Source of the DNA: Corallium rubrum
Taxonomy: Eukaryota; Cnidaria; Anthozoa; Scleralcyonacea; Coralliidae
Reading direction: 5' to 3'
Length of the DNA: 64,000 bases
Assembly (NCBI GenBank): GCA_964035015.1
Contig: OZ036005.1
Span: 41,001-105,000, forward strand
This document shows positions 60,101 through 64,000 of the stretch, in pieces (the first letter of the stretch is position 1; the number at the start of each line of letters is the position of its first letter). Under the pieces are notes generated by a model that saw only the letters and a program-made list of their open reading frames with translations, was not told where the DNA came from and ran no database searches. The translations under genes were made by a program, and so were the position numbers.

Positions 60101-63100
60101 TGAACATGTTGGTACTCGTAATCGGTTAACTTTACTGTAGAGCATCTGTAAAGCACTCCTCACAACTACCTTCATTCTTTAGCTTCTCTCTTCTTTTCTT
60201 TTGCCTTTCTGCTGCACTTAGTGGCTTTTTTATTTGGATTCATGAGAAACCTTTGACAATTTGTAAACAAATTGAAATTTTGAAAAAAATATTTTTGTTG
60301 CCTTGGTAACCTGGCAAAACATAGTTGCCCAAGTAAAAACACTATTATTCATTCAAGAAGTTGTTAGCAACTTTTTCCAGTACATATTTTGTGCTAAAAC
60401 TAACAATTCTACATGAATTCTTATTTATGTGACTCACGTGACCAAACTTGAGGGTGATTTTTCTCAGAAACTATCAATAATATTTTTATAATATTTTGTG
60501 GATAGGTTCTACCAAATAACAGTACCAAGTTATGATTGTCTCAAAAATTAGTTTTTAAGCTGACAGGGAACGAGTAAACTTTATGATGTAATTTTGTGAC
60601 TCACGTGACCCATAAATGAGGGTGTTTTCAATGTCTGTTAAAACAAAGCCGATTCCTCATTTTGAATTTTTTTTTCTTAAATATATTTTAAAATAGCAAA
60701 ATAGTCATATATGTGTTTAGAAAGTAATAAAGAAACTTGTTCTTATCCCCCAAAAATGTACTTTTTCAAAAAAGAACAATATTTGTTCTAATTGCTGCAT
60801 AACAATTGTCGTTCTAAATGCCTTTCCCACAATGCCCGGGGGCAACCATGAGCAAAAAATTTTATGATTTGATGAGGGTAAGGTACTGTAGCAACTAAAA
60901 ATAGCATTGTAGTGGCTATTGTGGTAATTTAAATTTTTGGCATTGATGTGTCATTTCTGTGAAATGGCTGTTTATCATAAAAGCAACTGGCTAGCATTAT
61001 TCCTCATGTTACTCGATCCCCACGATTTATCCACTCAGGATACATGTAAATGTCATGAACAAACATATATCTAATGTTGTTCTTGACTAAAGCTATTGTT
61101 TCCATTCTTTGGGTAAATTGTGCAGAGTGGATCTACAGTATTGCAATTCAAATCGAGTTCTTAAACCAGCCAATCAGATTATAGAATCAACCAGCTGATA
61201 CCAGGGCCATTTTCACTAACCTCCCAGTGTGGCTGAGGTACAATCCCTGGGTAAGAGGTTTAAGGTCTGAGGGTTCTCCGTTTGTTGAGTAAAACTGTCT
61301 GGCATTAATTACATATAGATGTACAGAGTGAAAAAGATAATGGGACTGTTTTTGGCCAAGTCAAGCAGGAATGAATTAATCACTTTATAAATTTTGCAGA
61401 CTCTACGTGATGAGAATCGGAAAAGTCCACTTTTTAACCATCTGTCAACTGTGAGTGAAGCAATTGGTGCTTTAGGATGGGTCAGTGTGGTAAGTATATC
61501 GTAAGCAATTTGTCTGTGGATATATTATCAAATTATTGTTCAAGTTTCTATTCCAGTCAAAGTCTTAAATACAGTAATGTGACTTAATTCTATAATTATG
61601 TGCATTTTCATTGCTTGTTGACTGTGATAGATCTGTTAAAGGACATTTGCTTTTAATGAGGCTAAATGTAATTTAGGCAAGGTAAAAATTAGGTATATAA
61701 TGCTAGTCAGTGGTTACTCATTTATAATTATTATGCGGGTATGTCAGTGCTCAGAGTCTTGTCAGTGTAGTCCAGCTGAGTTTGACTGGTTTTGTGGGCA
61801 CTTAATCTATTAAATAGTAGATAAAGGCACTTGAGATTTTTTGCTTTGTGCTGTGTTCACCCACCCACCCACTCTTGATAGAATGCAAGGTAAGTATACA
61901 TGTATATTTCCACCACTGCTTTGACAGTGTCACTGGTGCCTGGAGGTGGGCTGTGGTGGGGTTGCCATGGTTACTTCTGATCAGGGGGCAGCATCCCTCC
62001 TGTGGCTTGGCACCAATCCTCCATTAATGTCAATTGGCAATCTCTTTTTAGTTTATTTTTCATGCCCCAAAAATCCTTCAATAAACTACTTAAATAAAAT
62101 AATACAAATAGATTTAATGTAATAAATGTTTTGAGATGTGTTTACTGTTAAAGTTATCATGTAATAATTATCACACAAGATATGTCACAGTGTGTAGAAC
62201 AATATGCTCACCTGTAGCACATACACCACTCGACTTTATCTCATGTCACACTATTTTGTTCTTTACATGCCGATGCTATTTCTGATCTAGATTACATTTT
62301 CCCATGTGTGTGCTACAAATAATAAATTATTAAATTACTGTAATAGATCACAGATGACACCTGAAAAGAACAAAAAAGTACAACACAAGACAAAGTTGAG
62401 TGCATGACTGTTCTTTACACGCTGTGATGTCTTCTGTGTACACACACACGGAAAAATGTAATCTATTTGTTTTATGCAATAAAAACATCAAGTGGTTTAA
62501 TATTGAAGAATTTCAGTGGTATGAAAAAGGGAAGACAAGTCAACTGACATGATCTGATGTGATTTGATGCCAGCTGCATGTGCATGTGTCCTTTAATAGA
62601 TCACAGTCAACAAAGTACACCAAACGCACATGGAAAGATGTAATCTAAATATGTTAAATAGGTTTGGCTTTACCTGCATAGAAAGAGTTAAGTTAGTCAA
62701 AATAAAAAAATAATTAAAACCTAATTCTTTTTCCAGTCCCCCACACCAGGTCCTTTTGTGAAAGAAATGGCTGATGCAGGACAATTCTATGCCAATCGTG
62801 TCTTGAAGGAGTACAAAGATAAGTAAGTTTATGAAATATATTTGATACAAAGAGTGGTATGCTTACGGTAGTGAATTTCAAAAAATCAACAAAAAATTGA
62901 AATTTTCAGCATAAGTTCTTTAAATATCTGTCCATCCCTCACTCCCTCCCTCCCTCTTTCACTCACTCACTCACTCACTCACTCACTCACTCACTCACTC
63001 ACTCACTCACTCACTCACTCACTCACTCACTCACTCACTCACTCACTCACTCACTCACTCACTCACTCCCTCCCTCCCTCCCTCCCTCCCTCACTCCCTC

Positions 63101-63678
63101 CCTCCCTCCCTCCCTCCCTCACTCACTCACTCACTCACTCACTCACTCACTCCCTCACTCACTCACTCACTCAACCACCCACTCATTCATTCACTCACTC
63201 ACTAACTCAGGGAGGGAGGGAGGGAGGGAGGGAGGGAGGGAGGGAGGGAGGGAGGGAAGGAAGGAAGGAAGGAAGGAAGGAAGGAAGGAAGGAAGGAAGG
63301 AAGCAGGGAGTGAGTCAAGGATGGAGGGATAGGGAGGAAATATAAGTGAGTAAAGAGGAAGTGAGAGGGAGGGAGTGAGGGAATTAAGTAGGGAGGAGTG
63401 AAAGGGAGGGAGGGAGAGGGGGGAGCAGCATGCAAGGAAGTTAGAGAGGCAGCTAACATTCAGTGAGTGAGTGAGTTAATTCATATTTGGTTTTATTAAG
63501 TTATAATTAATCACATAAAGCTTGTACATCTTAAAATGATATTTTTTTATTCGTGTGAATATTTTTCTTTAGAGATGCAGATCATGTCAAATGGGTGAGA
63601 TCATTCCAAGGTATTTGGACTGAACTTCAAGCATATATCAAGCAACACCACACTACAGGACTTACTTGGAATGCCAAA
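54122..63678 (+). CDS. CAP1: Cyclase-associated protein (CAP), first eight exons (partial)
   Basis: Exons: 54122-54296, 54461-54486, 54654-54722, 55047-55124, 55858-55911, 61400-61489, 62737-62822, 63573-63678; phases agree throughout (684 nt, 228 aa) and the gene runs off the right edge. The N-terminus [18 protein letters not shown] is the coiled-coil that oligomerises CAP. Exons 3-8 form the helical folded domain: [60 protein letters not shown] and HHTTGLTWN, all close to animal CAP1/CAP2. CAP binds G-actin and cofilin-decorated filaments, speeds depolymerisation and recharges actin with ATP; in yeast it also binds adenylyl cyclase. The proline-rich, WH2 and CARP domains are beyond the window. 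The ATG at 54122 starts the homologous sequence; an upstream in-frame TTG is not used. Intron 5 is 5.5 kb and full of mobile-element remains. Confidence 0.92.
55468..55795. repeat. Tandem array derived from the dispersed repeat (CTGGTGTTAGCCAG)
   Basis: Alternating CATCTGGTGTTAGCCAGAAT and AATTGTCTGGTGTTAGCCAG words form units of about 60 bp, five or more copies, in CAP intron 4. The core matches the CTGTCTAATGCCAGAC word of the dispersed family. Confidence 0.85.
57128..57312. repeat. Dispersed repeat copies 3 and 4
   Basis: TGCTGCCTAGGATGTCTGAGGGTT...GCTGGCTCAGACAGGAAT is followed by a second partial copy GATGTCTGAGGGTTCCC...GCTGGCTTAGACAAGAATGAG. Confidence 0.75.
57366..58154. mobile_element. 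Tigger/pogo-type element, internally reduced (789 bp)
   Basis: The ends CAGTGGAGCCTCGCTATAG are inverted at both termini and flanked by TA (57364-57365, 58155-58156), as in the Tc1/mariner-pogo group. It holds the C-terminal part of a Tigger-like transposase on the minus strand. It is inserted in another repeat: GGATACGGATTTTTC at 57343 and GGATACAGATTTTTCCATA at 58178 stand on either side. Confidence 0.85.
57660..58008 (-). pseudogene. Tigger-like transposase, C-terminal fragment
   Basis: An open stretch of about 115 codons contains [16 protein letters not shown], then [13 protein letters not shown] and [12 protein letters not shown], the acidic and WAESQ-type C-terminus of Tigger/pogo DDE transposases. 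The DNA-binding CENP-B-like part and the DDD core are missing, so it cannot be active. Confidence 0.65.
58390..58870 (+). pseudogene. Decayed piggyBac-like transposase fragments
   Basis: A short frame [20 protein letters not shown] resembles the acidic N-terminus of piggyBac-type transposases. After frame changes the words FSPSFGPSK and [20 protein letters not shown] follow, like the start of their DDE_Tnp_1_7 domain. At least two frameshifts separate these parts. The assignment rests on word order only. Confidence 0.4.
59360..60609. promoter_or_regulatory. Cluster of seven GTGACTCACGTGAC sites in CAP intron 5
   Basis: Exact copies start at 59360, 59537, 59726, 59748, 59900, 60429 and 60596; a variant TGAATCACGTGAC is at 59879. 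Each contains an E-box CACGTG within TCACGTGA (the type bound by USF, MITF/TFE and Myc/Max) overlapped by an AP-1-type word TGACTCA. Two copies share flanking sequence (AAATGTGACTCACGTGACCA), so part of the cluster may descend from a repeat. Binding is not shown. Confidence 0.5.
61259..61378. repeat. Dispersed repeat copy 5
   Basis: TAAGGTCTGAGGGTTCTCC...AACTGTCTGGCATTAATTAC...GGCCAAGTCAAGCAGGAATGA ends 21 bases before CAP exon 6 (61400). Confidence 0.7.
62931..63470. repeat. CACT, CCCT, GGGA and GGAA tetranucleotide blocks
   Basis: CACT units (62960-63067), CCCT and CACT units to 63180, then purine blocks GGGA (63211-63255) and GGAA (to 63302) in CAP intron 7. The pyrimidine and purine halves are reverse complementary in part, so the strand could fold back. 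Confidence 0.93.
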
Positions 63679-63746
63679 GTAAGTTGAATATGTAGATAAT
63701 TGAAATGACAGATATTAAAAATGGCAGCCAGGCTAACTGACACACA

Positions 63747-64000
63747 AATATAGGACAGACACTCAGACAGACTCCAGACAGACAGATCTAGGACAGGCAG
63801 ACCTCAGACAGACCCCAGACACAGATCTAGGACAGACAGACCCCAGACAGACCCCAGACACAGATCTAGGACAGGCAGACCTCAGACAGACCCCAGACAC
63901 AGATCTAGGACAGGCAGACCTCAGACAGACCCCAGACAGACAGATCTAGGACAGACAGACCTCAGACAGACCCCAGACAGACAGATCTAGGACAGGCAGA
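63747..64000. repeat. Minisatellite with CAGACCCCAGACA and AGATCTAGGACAG words
   Basis: Units of about 40 bp combine CAGATCTAGGACAGGCAGAC and CTCAGACAGACCCCAGACA. The array begins after CAP exon 8 and continues past the window end. Confidence 0.9.

Overview
The window is animal genomic DNA: GT-AG introns of up to about 6 kb, metazoan genes (RBM24/38-type RNA-binding protein, cyclase-associated protein, HECT ubiquitin ligase) and a very high load of transposons and satellites. The C-terminal exon of an alternative NADH dehydrogenase (NDH-2), the integrase-like gene at the left edge and the form of the HECT gene all fit a cnidarian, perhaps a coral or anemone. That placement is an inference from gene content, not a proof.

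Layout. 1-1340: 3' end of an integrase-core gene (+). 2253-16189: a complete eight-exon gene (-) for a 740-743 aa E3 ligase with a C2HC ubiquitin-binding-type finger, a CUE domain and a full HECT domain. Its 6.2 kb intron 4 holds a 4.9 kb foldback element (6752-11660) whose arms carry a 20 bp satellite and mirrored copies of two captured exons. 18968-25517: a second, 6.55 kb foldback element, flanked by an 8 bp target duplication and built from a minisatellite that is open in several frames. 25591-26018: last exon of an NDH-2, with no other exons recognisable. 26888-27571: a non-autonomous hAT element filled with a G-rich minisatellite. About 27600-32300: an apparently intact CR1/L2-type LINE. 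35550-39618: a complete four-exon RBM24/38 homologue (+). 41590-42730: a LINE tail running into ATT and GTTACT arrays. 43029-53907: a three-level nest (9 bp-TSD element, then a young copia retrotransposon, then a CACTA-like element with a 104 bp satellite). 54122-63678: the first eight exons of cyclase-associated protein (+), running off the window; its 5.5 kb intron 5 carries a Tigger element, a decayed piggyBac-like remnant and a cluster of GTGACTCACGTGAC sites.

How the parts relate. The host genes are unrelated single genes: ubiquitin ligation, RNA binding, actin turnover and a respiratory enzyme fragment. The strongest signal in the window is mobile-element biology. Large inverted or tandem-array-bearing elements sit in or beside genes, several with clean target-site duplications, and show how satellites, captured exons and nested insertions build this chromosome. 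Very long apparent reading frames in 8.2-10.2 kb, 19-25.5 kb, 26.9-27.1 kb and 42.1-42.8 kb are repeat artefacts.
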